Below are positions 46,798-56,498 of a DNA stretch of 64,000 nucleotides, piece by piece. Position 1 is the stretch's first letter, and every line of letters starts with the position of its first letter. A model generated the notes under the pieces. That model was not told where the DNA came from, made no database searches, and was given only the letters and a program-made list of their open reading frames with translations. The DNA is from Ferruginibacter sp. (GTDB taxonomy: Bacteria > Bacteroidota > Bacteroidia > Chitinophagales > Chitinophagaceae). The translations under genes were made by a program, and so were the position numbers. The stretch is taken from contig JANXVN010000290.1 of the NCBI GenBank assembly GCA_025351645.1, forward strand, positions 31,489-95,488, given 5' to 3'.

Positions 46798-46941
46798 TAT
46801 AGATATATTTAACATTTGCGCATAAAAATTAATTTTTATAACAGGTATGCATTTGGTTAAATTTGCGCTCAAGCAATTATTTGTTTAAGCAAAATTGAAA
46901 AGAGGCGCAGCGAAACAACAAACACAAAAAAAAACACAACC

Positions 46942-47628
46942 ATGTCTCAGGCAATTGTAGAATTAAAGGCTGTAAGTATTTATCAGGGCAGCAACCTAAT
47001 TTTGAGCGATGTAAATATTAGTGTAGATAAAGGTGAATTTGTTTACCTGGTGGGCAAAACCGGTACTGGTAAAAGCAGCTTGCTAAAAACATTGTATGGC
47101 GACCTTGAACTTACTGAAGGCGAAGGATGGGTAGTAGGCTATAAATTACGGGAGCTCGACTGGAAAAAAGTACCTTTTTTACGCCGTAACCTTGGTGTAG
47201 TATTTCAGGATTTTCAATTGCTTACAGACAGGAATGTTATAAATAATTTAAAGTTTGTGTTAAAAGCCACCGGCTGGAAAGATGAAAAATTAATGGATGA
47301 AAAAATAAATGATGTGCTGGATAAAGTTGGGCTGGTAACAAAAGGCTTTAAAATGCCGTTTGAGCTAAGTGGCGGCGAACAGCAGCGTGTAGATGTAGCA
47401 AGGGCGTTGTTAAACTCACCCAAATTAATTTTAGCAGATGAACCTACGGGCAACCTTGACCCAGAAACAAGCGATGAAATAATGCAGCTGCTTTTTAACA
47501 TCAGCAAAGATTACGGCACTGCTATCGTTATGGCTACGCACGATTATCGTGTTATCAATAAATTTCCTTCAAGGACCATCAAAACAGAAAGAGGGAAAGT
47601 TTGGGATAATGCGACAATAACAATGTAG
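46942..47628 (+). CDS. ftsE: FtsE-like ABC transporter ATPase
   Basis: Cytoplasmic ATPase of the FtsEX divisome complex that controls septal peptidoglycan hydrolases; 228 residues. Walker A is GKTGTGKSS (about 38-46), the Q loop is VVFQDFQLL, the signature is [16 protein letters not shown], Walker B is [12 protein letters not shown] and the switch His is in ATHDY. The FtsE-like traits are [18 protein letters not shown] and the C-terminal GKVWDN. ftsX is not adjacent: the next gene downstream is on the other strand, so the membrane partner must lie elsewhere, which is usual in this phylum. A TAAATTTG box (46858-46865) lies 77 bases upstream. Confidence 0.9.
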   Translation: MSQAIVELKAVSIYQGSNLILSDVNISVDKGEFVYLVGKTGTGKSSLLKTLYGDLELTEGEGWVVGYKLRELDWKKVPFLRRNLGVVFQDFQLLTDRNVINNLKFVLKATGWKDEKLMDEKINDVLDKVGLVTKGFKMPFELSGGEQQRVDVARALLNSPKLILADEPTGNLDPETSDEIMQLLFNISKDYGTAIVMATHDYRVINKFPSRTIKTERGKVWDNATITM

Positions 47629-47817
47629 TTATAAATATAGTTATAAGTTAGGAGTTATGAGTTCTTTAGAATTTAGTACCCAGCTGCAATTTGTGTAACT
47701 TATTGCTTCCTTTTTTCAACTAATCGTTTCTGTGATTTGTTTAGTTGATTTAATGAATTGAAAAATAAAAAATTTGTAGAGCCACTCCTTATAAACTTAT
47801 CACTCATAACTCATCAC

Positions 47818-48951
47818 TCATAACTTCTTTCCCCAAAAAAAATCAATCAGCTTATCCGCATTTTTTTGGTTATCGTATAAGGTTAATATTTGTTGCCGCT
47901 TTTCATTTTCTTCAACTGTATAAGGCGTTGCATACAAATATTTTATGGCAGTCTTAAAGTCATCGGCAGCTTCGGCAATGGTACAAGCCTTATCTAACCC
48001 AGACCCAGCTACGCCTGCCTTATTTACAAGGCAATGCCTTCCATTGTATAACGCATTCAGCAGCTTTAATTTTACGCCCGTATTATTAAAAGATGGCAGG
48101 ATATTTATTTGCGCCTTCGCTATCATATCATGCAATTCTTTGTCGGATGGATTTGCGACTACGCAAGCATGTGGATTACTTTGTACCAAAAACTCTAATT
48201 TTTGAGAGGGGTCTTTTCCGGCAATTACAAAAGGCAGTTTTAAATTGTTAAATACATGCTGTAGCAGCCATATAGCGGCTTCTTCATTTTCATTAATAGA
48301 TAAGTTAGCGTGATAAAGGCAAAAGCAACCATTGCCTGCTTTGCCTATTGGCATGATATAGGGCAAAAAAACAGGTAGCTGTTTAATGTTGACGGCTTTA
48401 AAAAGTTGCCGGTACATAATTACATCCTCTTGGCTTAATGCTATGATGGGGATTTTTTTTGCTATCTTATTTTCATATTTTTTTAATAGCCAGCTTTCAT
48501 GCTGGTAATACATTTTTTTAAAGAGATTTTTTTCATGCATCGCAAGGTGATGGTAATACTCAAACTCAACATTGAAAAGCCTTAGCGCTATTAACCTATC
48601 CGCTAAATGCCCTGCATATAAGTGATAGGAGCAATGGATACCTTCAATTAAGATAGGGTAAGAATCTTTTTGCAAATTTTCAAGCAGCTTATTACACTTT
48701 CGTGTACTAACTATAAATGGTAAACGAAAAGAAAAACGGCTCATTTTTTTTTCCCGTCCGTAATAGTACACAGCCTCGCAATACTTTTCCAGCTCTATTT
48801 GTGGCAAACGCTTGTCAACAAAACAATGCAGGTAAATTTTTACGCCGTTTTGGTGCAGGGTTTTTATCTTATAAAAAATATCAATTACGCCCCCGAAATC
48901 TGCAGGCCACGGAACATCATGGGTAATTATATGTAAATGCCTTTCTGCCAT
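47818..48951 (-). CDS. Glycosyltransferase (GT-B, group 1-like)
   Basis: A 377-residue cytoplasmic or membrane-associated sugar transferase. The N-terminal half begins RHLHIITHDVPWPADFGGVIDIFYKI, the acceptor-side glycine-rich start common in group 1 transferases; the C-terminal half has PFVIAGKDPSQKLEFL and VNPSDKELHDMIAKAQINILPSF-like donor-binding features, ending with LNALYNGRHCLVN and GSGLDKACTIAEA. It starts two bases after the stop of a second glycosyltransferase, so the pair is one operon, probably for a cell-surface polysaccharide or glycolipid. Donor and acceptor are unknown. Confidence 0.85.
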   Translation of the reverse strand: MAERHLHIITHDVPWPADFGGVIDIFYKIKTLHQNGVKIYLHCFVDKRLPQIELEKYCEAVYYYGREKKMSRFSFRLPFIVSTRKCNKLLENLQKDSYPILIEGIHCSYHLYAGHLADRLIALRLFNVEFEYYHHLAMHEKNLFKKMYYQHESWLLKKYENKIAKKIPIIALSQEDVIMYRQLFKAVNIKQLPVFLPYIMPIGKAGNGCFCLYHANLSINENEEAAIWLLQHVFNNLKLPFVIAGKDPSQKLEFLVQSNPHACVVANPSDKELHDMIAKAQINILPSFNNTGVKLKLLNALYNGRHCLVNKAGVAGSGLDKACTIAEAADDFKTAIKYLYATPYTVEENEKRQQILTLYDNQKNADKLIDFFWGKKL

Positions 48952-48953
48952 TA

Positions 48954-50132
48954 TTAATTTGCAAGCAATTTTTTATAAAATTGGACGAGTACCTTTTCTT
49001 CTGCCTGCCAGTTGATTATTTTTCTTGCTTTCAGGCAATTGTGCCGAAGCTCGGAATATAGAACCTCATTATACAGTAAATTGTTCAATTGAGCGGCCAC
49101 ATTTTTTGGGCTTATATCATTTATAAGTACGGCAATGGGCTGCTGTTGGTTTATTTCTTTATACACAGGATAATCTACACAGAGTTGCGGTATGCCAGCA
49201 TGTAAATAATCAAAAAACCGGTTAGCCAGCGAATAGTAATTACTCAGTCCTTTGGCTTCAAATAAAGTAATGCCAATATAAGCTTGTTGAGTGATGGCCC
49301 TTAGTTCATCAGGAGCAACTTTGCCCTTAAAAATAACTTTATTTTCAAGTTTGTTTTGTTTAACTAATTGTTGTGCTTGCTGCATAAAATTTCCATCACC
49401 GCAAATAAGTAATGTACAATCCACTTCTTTCATAGCAGGGATAAGGGTTTCAAAACTCCGCCCTTCATTTACTGCGCCCTGATATAAAATAAATTTCTCT
49501 TTTTTGGGTATGCCAAGCAATGGGCGTAATAAAGCAATATTTCTTATCACCTCATAATTTACGCCGTACATCTTTTTAAATTCGTCCGCTATGGGGCAAT
49601 TTACCGTATAGCCAACAGGAAATTTAGGCACCGCAAATTTTTCTATCTTTTTCCACATTCTATAAATCGCAGGGCGGGTAACAATTTCTTTCATTTCGCA
49701 GAACAATTCATGGGCATCGTACACTCTTTTTATCTTTTTTATCCTGGCAATAAAATAACAAGGTAAAATAGTGTCCAGGTCAATTGCACCAATGCAATCC
49801 ATTTTTTTAAACAGTAAAAAAAAGAAAAGGCGGATGTTATATTCGGCATAAAAAAGCTTGCCCGTTTCAAAAAAAACGGGGATACGTTGTTGCCGGAATG
49901 GCTGCTTTATTAATGGGATGGAATTTTTTAATTTTCTGCCAACTAAGGTTACTGCATAACCTGCCACTGCAAGCGAGGTGCAAATGCGTATCATGCGCTG
50001 GTCGTACGTAAGGTCGGTTGTTACTGTAAAAGTAATATGTTTACCCCCATCGCTTAAAGGCTGGGATGAATGAAGGCGCTGATGCTCTAAAGATGATTCT
50101 GATACTGTATTATTTGAAGTAATGTTATTCAT
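48954..50132 (-). CDS. Glycosyltransferase family 4-like
   Basis: GT-B glycosyltransferase of 392 residues. ITFTVTTDLTYDQRMIRICTSLAVAGYAVTLVGRK is the N-terminal acceptor domain; a hinge near 200 leads to the donor domain with FILYQGAVNEGRSFETLIPAM, LLICGDGNFMQQAQQLV, VIFKGKVAPDELRAIT and the acidic GLSNYYSLANRFFDYLHAGIP. The first 25 residues are polar and poorly conserved. It is upstream of, and co-transcribed with, the next glycosyltransferase, and 87 bases after a Gfo/Idh/MocA oxidoreductase gene that may provide or modify a sugar nucleotide. The product is probably a surface glycan. Confidence 0.87.
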   Translation of the reverse strand: MNNITSNNTVSESSLEHQRLHSSQPLSDGGKHITFTVTTDLTYDQRMIRICTSLAVAGYAVTLVGRKLKNSIPLIKQPFRQQRIPVFFETGKLFYAEYNIRLFFFLLFKKMDCIGAIDLDTILPCYFIARIKKIKRVYDAHELFCEMKEIVTRPAIYRMWKKIEKFAVPKFPVGYTVNCPIADEFKKMYGVNYEVIRNIALLRPLLGIPKKEKFILYQGAVNEGRSFETLIPAMKEVDCTLLICGDGNFMQQAQQLVKQNKLENKVIFKGKVAPDELRAITQQAYIGITLFEAKGLSNYYSLANRFFDYLHAGIPQLCVDYPVYKEINQQQPIAVLINDISPKNVAAQLNNLLYNEVLYSELRHNCLKARKIINWQAEEKVLVQFYKKLLAN

Positions 50133-50219
50133 TTAAATATTGAACAATAAATTGGCAAGATGGCGCTTATAATCCTATTTCAATCCTATTAATTTAATAA
50201 ACAAGCAGGCCTGCAGTTT

Positions 50220-51215
50220 TTAAACTTCCGCAGCATATATCTGCTCAATTATAGCTACTGTTTTTAAGCCTTCTTCGGCATTGGCAAAAATATGGTTATC
50301 ATTATCAAGTGCAAGTAATAAATTTTCATACACTTTATCGTGGTTGCTCATGCTGCCCTGGTAAAAGCCGTACCCATTGGCAATATTGCCTTTTGATAAA
50401 ATTGGCTGTTCCATGCCCTCCACATTAAAATACTCCAGTTCGTTAAGGTATTGCCCACCAATTTTAATGGTGCCTTTTTCGGCAAAAATGGTAAAGGAGC
50501 CTTCCATATTTTTAGCAAAGCTATTTACTGTATAGTTTAGCGAGCCTATTGCGCCATTAGCCATATCAAATACCACAACGCCAGTATCTTCAAATTCAAT
50601 TGTGGGATGGGCAAAATTCCTGGTAATTTTTTTCACTTCTTTCACATCACCCAATAGCCAATAAAGTAAATCGATGAAATGACTGAATTGTGTAAATAAA
50701 GTACCCCCGTCAAGCCGTTTGGTGCCCTTCCAGCCAGCATAATATTCGGCTGGCCTGTTCCAAAAGCAATTTACCTGAAAGCTAAATATCTTACCTAATT
50801 TATTTTCTGTAAGTAATTGTTTTAAAAAAACTACCGGAGGGTTATAGCGGTTTTGCTTTACAACAAATAGCTTTTTACCTGCATTGTTAGCTGCCTTAAT
50901 CATCCTGCTGCCATCCTTGCTATTAATGCATAAAGGCTTCTCGCACAGTACATTTATACCTGCCTGCAAAGCTTGTATACTATGTGCCGCATGTAGCCCG
51001 TTTGGGGTACAAATACTTGCTACAGCTATACCAGTTTCTACTTCCAAAAGGCTTTCAACAGAGTAATAAGCAGTGGCATTATAAGCTTTAGCCAATTCAT
51101 TTGCCTTAGCCGGTACAATATCGCATACTGCTTTTACGTTTGCCACCTTAGCCATCTGTTCTGCATGGCGCCAGGCAATTCTTCCACACCCTATAATAAC
51201 AAAATCTTTCTGCAT
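50220..51215 (-). CDS. Gfo/Idh/MocA-family oxidoreductase
   Basis: NAD(P)-dependent sugar or sugar-nucleotide oxidoreductase, 331 residues. The N-terminal Rossmann domain has FVIIGCGRIAWRHAEQMA (dinucleotide site) and, after VASICTPNGLHAAHSIQAL, the signature NVLCEKPLCINSKDG in which Glu-Lys-Pro marks the active site. The C-terminal beta domain has NRPAEYYAGWKGTKRLDGGTLF and a His of QFSHFIDLLYWLLG, the usual catalytic position. WlbA/WbpB-type members of this family oxidise UDP-N-acetylhexosaminuronic acids, and the two glycosyltransferase genes downstream suggest a similar role here, but the substrate is not proven. Confidence 0.9.
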   Translation of the reverse strand: MQKDFVIIGCGRIAWRHAEQMAKVANVKAVCDIVPAKANELAKAYNATAYYSVESLLEVETGIAVASICTPNGLHAAHSIQALQAGINVLCEKPLCINSKDGSRMIKAANNAGKKLFVVKQNRYNPPVVFLKQLLTENKLGKIFSFQVNCFWNRPAEYYAGWKGTKRLDGGTLFTQFSHFIDLLYWLLGDVKEVKKITRNFAHPTIEFEDTGVVVFDMANGAIGSLNYTVNSFAKNMEGSFTIFAEKGTIKIGGQYLNELEYFNVEGMEQPILSKGNIANGYGFYQGSMSNHDKVYENLLLALDNDNHIFANAEEGLKTVAIIEQIYAAEV

Positions 51216-51326
51216 AATTATTCCAGCAAATTATGGCAGATTATTAAATAATTTTAAAGAAATTGTTGTACAAATTAATCAGAATATCAAAAAAATTAAC
51301 TAACCTTAACAATTAAACGACTGACC

Positions 51327-51818
51327 ATGCCTCAAGAATTTCAGACCGCTGAACAAACGCACACTTACAGGCCTTTGTTTTTATCTATATTATGTGTACT
51401 CGGTTTTATTGGCAGTATTGCCAGCATAGTACAAAATTCAGTAGGTATTTTTAAAGCAGATGATGAAGTAGTGCAAATACAATCCGGCAGCTCCAAAACA
51501 CAGTTAAAAAATATTTTTGGTAGCAAGGCAGCTGTAAGCCAGCCTACTACAATCAGCAACCTTACGCCTGACAATTACCAGAAATTTTCTATTGGTGGCA
51601 TTGTATCCGCATTGCTATGCCTGGTGGGCGTTATAATGATGTGGCTGCTAAAAAAATCCGGCTTTTACTCGTTTACATTGGGTACCTTTTTTAACCTTAT
51701 TACCCATTTTTTACTGTTTGGAGAAAACATCGGTGCCATGGGGTTATCGCTTGTGGCAGCATTAGTTGGGCTGGTGTTTGTAATTTTCTATAGCAGGTTC
51801 CTTAATTATATGGACTAA
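51327..51818 (+). CDS. Small membrane protein of unknown function
   Basis: A 163-residue protein with a polar N-terminus and four hydrophobic segments: LFLSILCVLGFIGSIASIV (about 16-34), GGIVSALLCLVGVIMMWLL (about 90-110), GFYSFTLGTFFNLITHFLLFG and LSLVAALVGLVFVIFYS. A soluble loop of about 55 residues after the first segment is rich in Ser/Gln/Thr. I recognise no family; proteins of this size and layout are common and uncharacterised in Bacteroidota. It stands alone between a divergent oxidoreductase gene and rpsO. Confidence 0.6.
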   Translation: MPQEFQTAEQTHTYRPLFLSILCVLGFIGSIASIVQNSVGIFKADDEVVQIQSGSSKTQLKNIFGSKAAVSQPTTISNLTPDNYQKFSIGGIVSALLCLVGVIMMWLLKKSGFYSFTLGTFFNLITHFLLFGENIGAMGLSLVAALVGLVFVIFYSRFLNYMD

Positions 51819-52149
51819 CTTATTTTGAAAGCTTACTCATTTAAAAATCACGTTACCATTGCAATCAGTAGCTTACCTATTATTTAGGAACAAGCTGCAT
51901 TTTATTCTTCTTGAAGAATTAAGATAGAATCTTTATCACTTCAATTTGGGCTATATTAAGTACTCGATGGCCTATATTTAAGCAGGGCACTTATAATTCA
52001 ATAAAAGTTATTAATAGTAGCTTAATAACTTTTGCTGTATAATTTAAATTCAAATACGGATAAAATATCTATTTACAAATATTTTTCATACTTTTGCATC
52101 CGAATAAAAAAAGAGATTAATTAACAAAGACGTTATTAAACAAAAAAAA
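51819..52149. other. Region upstream of rpsO
   Basis: AT-rich, 331 bp, no conserved frame. A near-perfect inverted repeat of AAAAGTTATTAA-type words lies about 52005-52035 (AAAGTTATTAATAG / CTTAATAACTTTT). The 3' end holds the rpsO -7 box. Confidence 0.5.
52089..52096 (+). promoter_or_regulatory. -7 box of the rpsO promoter
   Basis: TACTTTTG matches the Bacteroidota -7 consensus TAnnTTTG exactly and lies 53 bases before the rpsO ATG. A -33 TTTG at the ideal distance was not found, so this is a one-box match. Confidence 0.5.
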
Positions 52150-52422
52150 ATGCCGTATTTAACAATCGAGAAAAAAGCAAAAATTTTTACAGACTTTGGT
52201 GGTAGCACTGCCAATACAGGATCAATTGAAGGTCAGGTTGCCTTGTTGACAGAGCGTATTAACCATATTTCTAATCATCTTAAGATAAACAGGAAAGATT
52301 TCTCTTCTCAACGTGGCTTGATGATGATGGTAGGTAAACGCAAGCGTTTATTAACTTACCTTAGCAAGCACGATTTGGCTGGTTACAGAGGTTTGATCGA
52401 AAAGTTAGGCCTGCGTAAATAA
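52150..52422 (+). CDS. rpsO: 30S ribosomal protein S15
   Basis: Small-subunit protein that binds the central domain of 16S rRNA early in assembly; 90 residues, the normal size. TGSIEGQVALLTERINHISNHLK and SSQRGLMMMVGKRKRLLTYLSKHDLAGYRGLIEKLGLRK are the conserved S15 core. It is followed by a hairpin (52445-52480) and then pnp, the widespread rpsO-pnp order. In E. coli S15 represses its own translation through an mRNA pseudoknot; no such structure was tested here. Confidence 0.98.
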   Translation: MPYLTIEKKAKIFTDFGGSTANTGSIEGQVALLTERINHISNHLKINRKDFSSQRGLMMMVGKRKRLLTYLSKHDLAGYRGLIEKLGLRK

Positions 52423-52444
52423 ATCACACATGTTTAAATAATTT

Positions 52445-52480
52445 AATTCCCAACTATATTTTTACAGTTGGGAATTCTTG
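52445..52480. terminator. Hairpin between rpsO and pnp
   Basis: AATTCCCAACT (52445-52455) and AGTTGGGAATT (52466-52476) form an 11-bp perfect stem with a 10-base loop, followed by CTTGTTATTT. The T run is weak, so partial termination or processing between rpsO and pnp is as likely as full termination. Confidence 0.65.
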
Positions 52481-52545
52481 TTATTTATAACCTGATTTTA
52501 ATGCATGATTGCATGTCCATTTACTAATATTTTAACAAATTACAA

Positions 52546-54675
52546 ATGAGTTTATTAACTAAATCAGTAACTTTTGATATAGGCGAAGGCCGTATGGTTA
52601 CCATCGAAACAGGCAAGATGGCCCGCCAGGCCGATGGAGCCGTTACTGTGCGCCAAGGAGATTGTATTTTATTGGCTACTGTAGTGGCCAATAAAGATCC
52701 AAGGGAAGGACAGAGTTTTTTCCCTTTATCGGTTGATTACCAGGAAAAGTTTTCATCTGCAGGCCGTGTACCAGGCTCTTTCTTTAAAAGAGAAGCCCGG
52801 TTGAACGATTACGAAATTTTGACTAGCCGCCTTATTGATAGGGCATTGCGCCCATTGTTTCCAGAAGATTATTTATGCGATGTACAGGTTTTGATTAGCC
52901 TTGTATCGAGCGATGCAAATGTTTTGCCAGATGCGCTAGCCTGTTTGGCTGCATCAGCTGCGCTTGCAGTATCCGATATCCCCATCCAAGAAGTTATATC
53001 TGAAGTACGTATCGGCAGAAAAAACGGTGTATTTATAGTTAACCCAAGCCGTACCGAATTAGCAGAATGTGACCTTGAATTTATAATTGCCGCTACTGAG
53101 AATAATATTATGATGGTAGAAGGCGAAGCGAACGAATGCCAGGAAGAAGACCTGATTAAAGCAATTGAATTAGGCCATGAAGCTATAAAAGTTCAGATTA
53201 AAGCCCAGAAAGATTTACGCGACCAGGTTGGAAGTTCAGTTAAAAGAGAATATGCCAAGCCTTACCGCAATGAAGAATTAAACGAAAAGATTACTGCGTA
53301 CGCTAAAGATAAAGTGTACGCAATTGCTAAAGCAGCCTCTGCAAAGCATGTACGCAGCGATGCTTTTGCCGCATTAAAGACAGAAGTAAAAGAATTTTTA
53401 GGCGAAGAATTATCATCAGAAGATAAAGGATTGATTGGCCATTATTATGGCGAATTACAGTATTATGTTGTAAGAGACATGATTTTAAATGATAGGGTTC
53501 GTTTAGATGGCAGGGGAACTGAAGAAGTACGTAACCTTGATATGGAAACAAGTATTTTACCAACACCGCATGGTTCTTCTTTATTTACAAGAGGCGAAAC
53601 ACAATCGCTTACTACCGTTACTTTCGGTACTCCTTTAGACGAATTGCTGGTAGAAAGCGCATTTAAGTCTGATTACACAAAATTCATTCTACACTATAAT
53701 TTCCCACCATTTTCAACTGGCGAAGTAAAGATGATGAGAGGCGTTGGCCGCAGGGAAGTTGGCCATGGCAACCTTGCAATGCGTTCCTTGAAAAAAATGA
53801 TGCCAGGTAAAGAATATCCTTATACAGTAAGGGTTGTAAGCGATATCCTTGAATCAAACGGTTCTTCTTCAATGGCTACAGTTTGCGCAGGTTCACTGGC
53901 TTTGATGGATGCAGGCGTGCCTGTTAAAAAGCATGTTAGTGGTGTTGCAATGGGCTTAATTAAAAAAGATGACCAGTTTGCTGTATTGACTGATATCCTT
54001 GGCGATGAAGATCATTTAGGCGATATGGATTTTAAAGTTACCGGTACACGTGATGGTATTTGCGGCGTGCAGATGGATATTAAAGTGGATGGCTTAAGCA
54101 TGGATATTATGCGCCAAGCGTTATCGCAGGCCCGCAACGGCCGTTTGCATATATTAGATGCAATGTATGATTGCATGCCAGCACACAGGGAAGATGTTAA
54201 GCCACATGCTCCACGGATGGTTAAGTTAACTATTGATAAAGAATATATCGGCGCTGTAATAGGGCCCGGCGGTAAAGTTATTCAGGAAATGCAGCGTGAA
54301 ACTGGCGCTACTATCAACATTGAAGAAGTTAATAATGTTGGTGAAGTAAGTGTGTTCTCTGCATCTAAAGAAAGTTTAGACAAGGCGGTAAACTGGATCA
54401 AGGGATTAGTTGCAGTACCGGTTGTAGGCGACACCTACGAAGGCACTATTAAAAGCATTAAAGAATTTGGTGCGTTTGTAGAATTTTTACCAAAAAAAGA
54501 GGGCTTGTTGCACATTAGCGAAATAAGCTGGAAACGCCTGGAAACTATGGAAGGCATTTTTAAAGAAGGCGACCGTGTAAAAGTGAAGTTGCTGGAAATT
54601 GACCAACGCACCGGCAAATTTAAATTAAGCCGCAAAGCATTGATGCCTAAGCCAGAAGGACAGCCAAAAAACTAG
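52546..54675 (+). CDS. pnp: Polyribonucleotide nucleotidyltransferase (PNPase)
   Basis: Phosphorolytic 3'-5' exoribonuclease that degrades mRNA and adds tails; 709 residues. Two RNase PH-like domains (about 1-215 and 315-550) carry RVPGSFFKREARLNDYEILTSRLIDRALRPLF and HYNFPPFSTGEVKMMRGVGRREVGHGNLAMRSL. The catalytic Asp pair lies in DILGDEDHLGDMDFKVTGT. The KH domain (about 560-620) has IGPGGKVIQEMQRETGATINI, and the S1 domain (about 625-695) starts GDTYEGTIKSIKEFGAFVEFLPKKEGLLHISEI. It is downstream of rpsO and ends at a strong intrinsic terminator. Confidence 0.98.
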   Translation: MSLLTKSVTFDIGEGRMVTIETGKMARQADGAVTVRQGDCILLATVVANKDPREGQSFFPLSVDYQEKFSSAGRVPGSFFKREARLNDYEILTSRLIDRALRPLFPEDYLCDVQVLISLVSSDANVLPDALACLAASAALAVSDIPIQEVISEVRIGRKNGVFIVNPSRTELAECDLEFIIAATENNIMMVEGEANECQEEDLIKAIELGHEAIKVQIKAQKDLRDQVGSSVKREYAKPYRNEELNEKITAYAKDKVYAIAKAASAKHVRSDAFAALKTEVKEFLGEELSSEDKGLIGHYYGELQYYVVRDMILNDRVRLDGRGTEEVRNLDMETSILPTPHGSSLFTRGETQSLTTVTFGTPLDELLVESAFKSDYTKFILHYNFPPFSTGEVKMMRGVGRREVGHGNLAMRSLKKMMPGKEYPYTVRVVSDILESNGSSSMATVCAGSLALMDAGVPVKKHVSGVAMGLIKKDDQFAVLTDILGDEDHLGDMDFKVTGTRDGICGVQMDIKVDGLSMDIMRQALSQARNGRLHILDAMYDCMPAHREDVKPHAPRMVKLTIDKEYIGAVIGPGGKVIQEMQRETGATINIEEVNNVGEVSVFSASKESLDKAVNWIKGLVAVPVVGDTYEGTIKSIKEFGAFVEFLPKKEGLLHISEISWKRLETMEGIFKEGDRVKVKLLEIDQRTGKFKLSRKALMPKPEGQPKN

Positions 54676-54701
54676 TTTCAATTTTAGTTGAAAATATTAT
54701 T

Positions 54702-54730
54702 ACTCCGGAAAAAGTTTTCCGGAGTTTTTT
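54702..54730 (+). terminator. pnp: pnp terminator
   Basis: ACTCCGGAA (54702-54710) pairs with TTCCGGAGT (54717-54725) and is followed by six T. Located 27 bases after the pnp stop codon. Confidence 0.88.
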
Positions 54731-54833
54731 ATGCGCCTTAAAAAAGTCATTCATTCACTTCCTCTTTTTATTGTACGTTTTAACGTATAATCGTAAAATT
54801 ACCCCCCTTTAGGGGATGGGGGCAACTCTTCCA

Positions 54834-55652
54834 ATGAATTATATAGCGTTTGATTTTGAAATAAAAAATATAGAGCAATCTGAACAATTAGTTGCCTTGC
54901 TCAGCGAGCAAAATTTTAACGGGTTTGAAGAAAGCGACAACCATTTAAAAGCATTTATAGCAGAAGAAATATTTAATGAAGATGATTGGACGGTTGTGCT
55001 GCAACTTTTTCCATCATTGCCCTACACAAAAACAATTGTAGAAAATATAAACTGGAACCAGCAATGGGAAAATAGCTTTGAACCGGTGCTGGTAAACGAT
55101 TTCGTGGGTATACGTGCAGGTTTTCATCAACCAATTACCACAGTACAACATGAAATAATCATCACCCCAAAAATGAGTTTTGGCACAGGCCACCATGCAA
55201 CCACGCACATGATGGTGCAGCAAATGCAAGGCATTAATCTTGTGGCAAAGAACGTACTGGACTTTGGTACCGGCACAGGAATATTGGCGATATTAGCAGA
55301 AAAGCTAGGTGCCACAAAAGTGTTTGCCATCGATAATGATGAGTGGAGCATTACAAATACTAAAGAAAACATCCAGCTAAATAATTGCACTAAAATTATT
55401 ATTGAGCAGCATGATGCAATCCCTCAAAAGGACAAATATGATGTTATACTTGCCAACATTAATTTAAATGTTATTACCGCCAACTTAGCCGCCATCAAAT
55501 TAGTGGCAAATCCTGATGCAAAAATTTTGTTAAGTGGCTTTTTAAAAGAAAATGAAACTGAATTATTAAAAAATATAGCTCTAAATGGCTTTTACTATAT
55601 TTCCACAATACAAAAAGGGCCATGGATTGCAATTCAAATAATTACTAAATAA
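54834..55652 (+). CDS. prmA: Ribosomal protein L11 methyltransferase
   Basis: SAM-dependent methyltransferase that trimethylates ribosomal protein L11. From ATG 54834 (MNYIAFDFEIKNIEQSEQLV) the protein is 272 residues; six extra in-frame codons upstream look non-coding. The N-terminal substrate-binding domain (about 1-110) includes INWNQQWENSFEPVLV. The catalytic domain has MSFGTGHHATTHMMVQQM, the motif I stretch VLDFGTGTGILAILAEKLGA, and DVILANINLNVI (motif IV, N-I-N in place of the usual NPPY, as in PrmA). The order and length match the family. Probably transcribed with plsY downstream. Confidence 0.93.
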   Translation: MNYIAFDFEIKNIEQSEQLVALLSEQNFNGFEESDNHLKAFIAEEIFNEDDWTVVLQLFPSLPYTKTIVENINWNQQWENSFEPVLVNDFVGIRAGFHQPITTVQHEIIITPKMSFGTGHHATTHMMVQQMQGINLVAKNVLDFGTGTGILAILAEKLGATKVFAIDNDEWSITNTKENIQLNNCTKIIIEQHDAIPQKDKYDVILANINLNVITANLAAIKLVANPDAKILLSGFLKENETELLKNIALNGFYYISTIQKGPWIAIQIITK

Positions 55653-55710
55653 TAAATGATTTTTGGCGCATTTTTTACGCTATTTAATAATTAAATAAAG
55701 ATTTTTTCTA

Positions 55711-55718
55711 TACATTTG
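55711..55718 (+). promoter_or_regulatory. Possible -7 box upstream of plsY
   Basis: TACATTTG fits TAnnTTTG and lies 24 bases before the plsY ATG. No good -33 element was found, so plsY may also be read from upstream. Confidence 0.35.
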
Positions 55719-55741
55719 TAATCAACTCACTTAATAAACAG

Positions 55742-56404
55742 ATGAAGGAATTACTATTAATAGTTATTGCCTATTTTATCGGCTCTATACCTACGGCTTT
55801 AATTGTAAGCAAAACTTTTTTTGGTGTGGATATCCGGGACTATGGCAGTGGTAATATGGGTGCAACAAATACATTCCGCATTTTAGGTTCAAAGTATGGT
55901 AGTATTGTAATGATATGTGATATTTTGAAAGGTATGATTGCAGTTACTTTATTTAATTTTATACCTTCTCATCAGCATAACGAAACTGCTGCAACTAATT
56001 TAATGGTCGGCTTGGGCCTTTCCGCAGTCTTGGGGCATGTTTTTCCCATTTTTGCACAATTTAGAGGTGGTAAGGGCGTGGCTACATTATTTGGAATGAT
56101 GCTTGGCCTTCAACCAGTTATAGCTGCTAGTTGCATTGGGGTATTTTTACTGGTATTGTTTTTTACTAGGTATGTCTCCTTAAGTTCAATATTAGCTGGC
56201 TTATCTTTACCTATTTGCGTATTATGGATATGGAATGATGATGTAATAATTTATAGGATTTTTGCCGTTTTGGTTGCTGCTATGATATTACTTACCCACC
56301 AAAAAAATATTAAGAAAATTTTGAATGGCAATGAAAGCCGGGTCCCTATTTTTAAGTACCGCGACAGACGCCGTGCCCGCCGTAATAATCAATCCGCCAT
56401 CTAA
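55742..56404 (+). CDS. plsY: Glycerol-3-phosphate acyltransferase PlsY
   Basis: Integral membrane enzyme that acylates glycerol-3-phosphate from acyl-phosphate, the first step of phospholipid synthesis. The 220 residues start with MKELLLIVIAYFIGSIPTALIVSKTF and have the three conserved loops: GSGNMGATNTFRILG, HVFPIFAQFRGGKGVATLFG and the later TRYVSLSSI, SRVPIFKYRDRRRAR. Five to seven transmembrane segments are evident. The C-terminal basic tail is typical of Bacteroidota homologues. It follows prmA at a gap of about 90 bases. Confidence 0.94.
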   Translation: MKELLLIVIAYFIGSIPTALIVSKTFFGVDIRDYGSGNMGATNTFRILGSKYGSIVMICDILKGMIAVTLFNFIPSHQHNETAATNLMVGLGLSAVLGHVFPIFAQFRGGKGVATLFGMMLGLQPVIAASCIGVFLLVLFFTRYVSLSSILAGLSLPICVLWIWNDDVIIYRIFAVLVAAMILLTHQKNIKKILNGNESRVPIFKYRDRRRARRNNQSAI

Positions 56405-56498
56405 TAATTTTTCTGTGCCATTACTGCAGCATGTAACTATAAAGGTTATACTAAAAATTGGTACGCCAATTGTTTAGCTGTAATCAAAATATGAAACA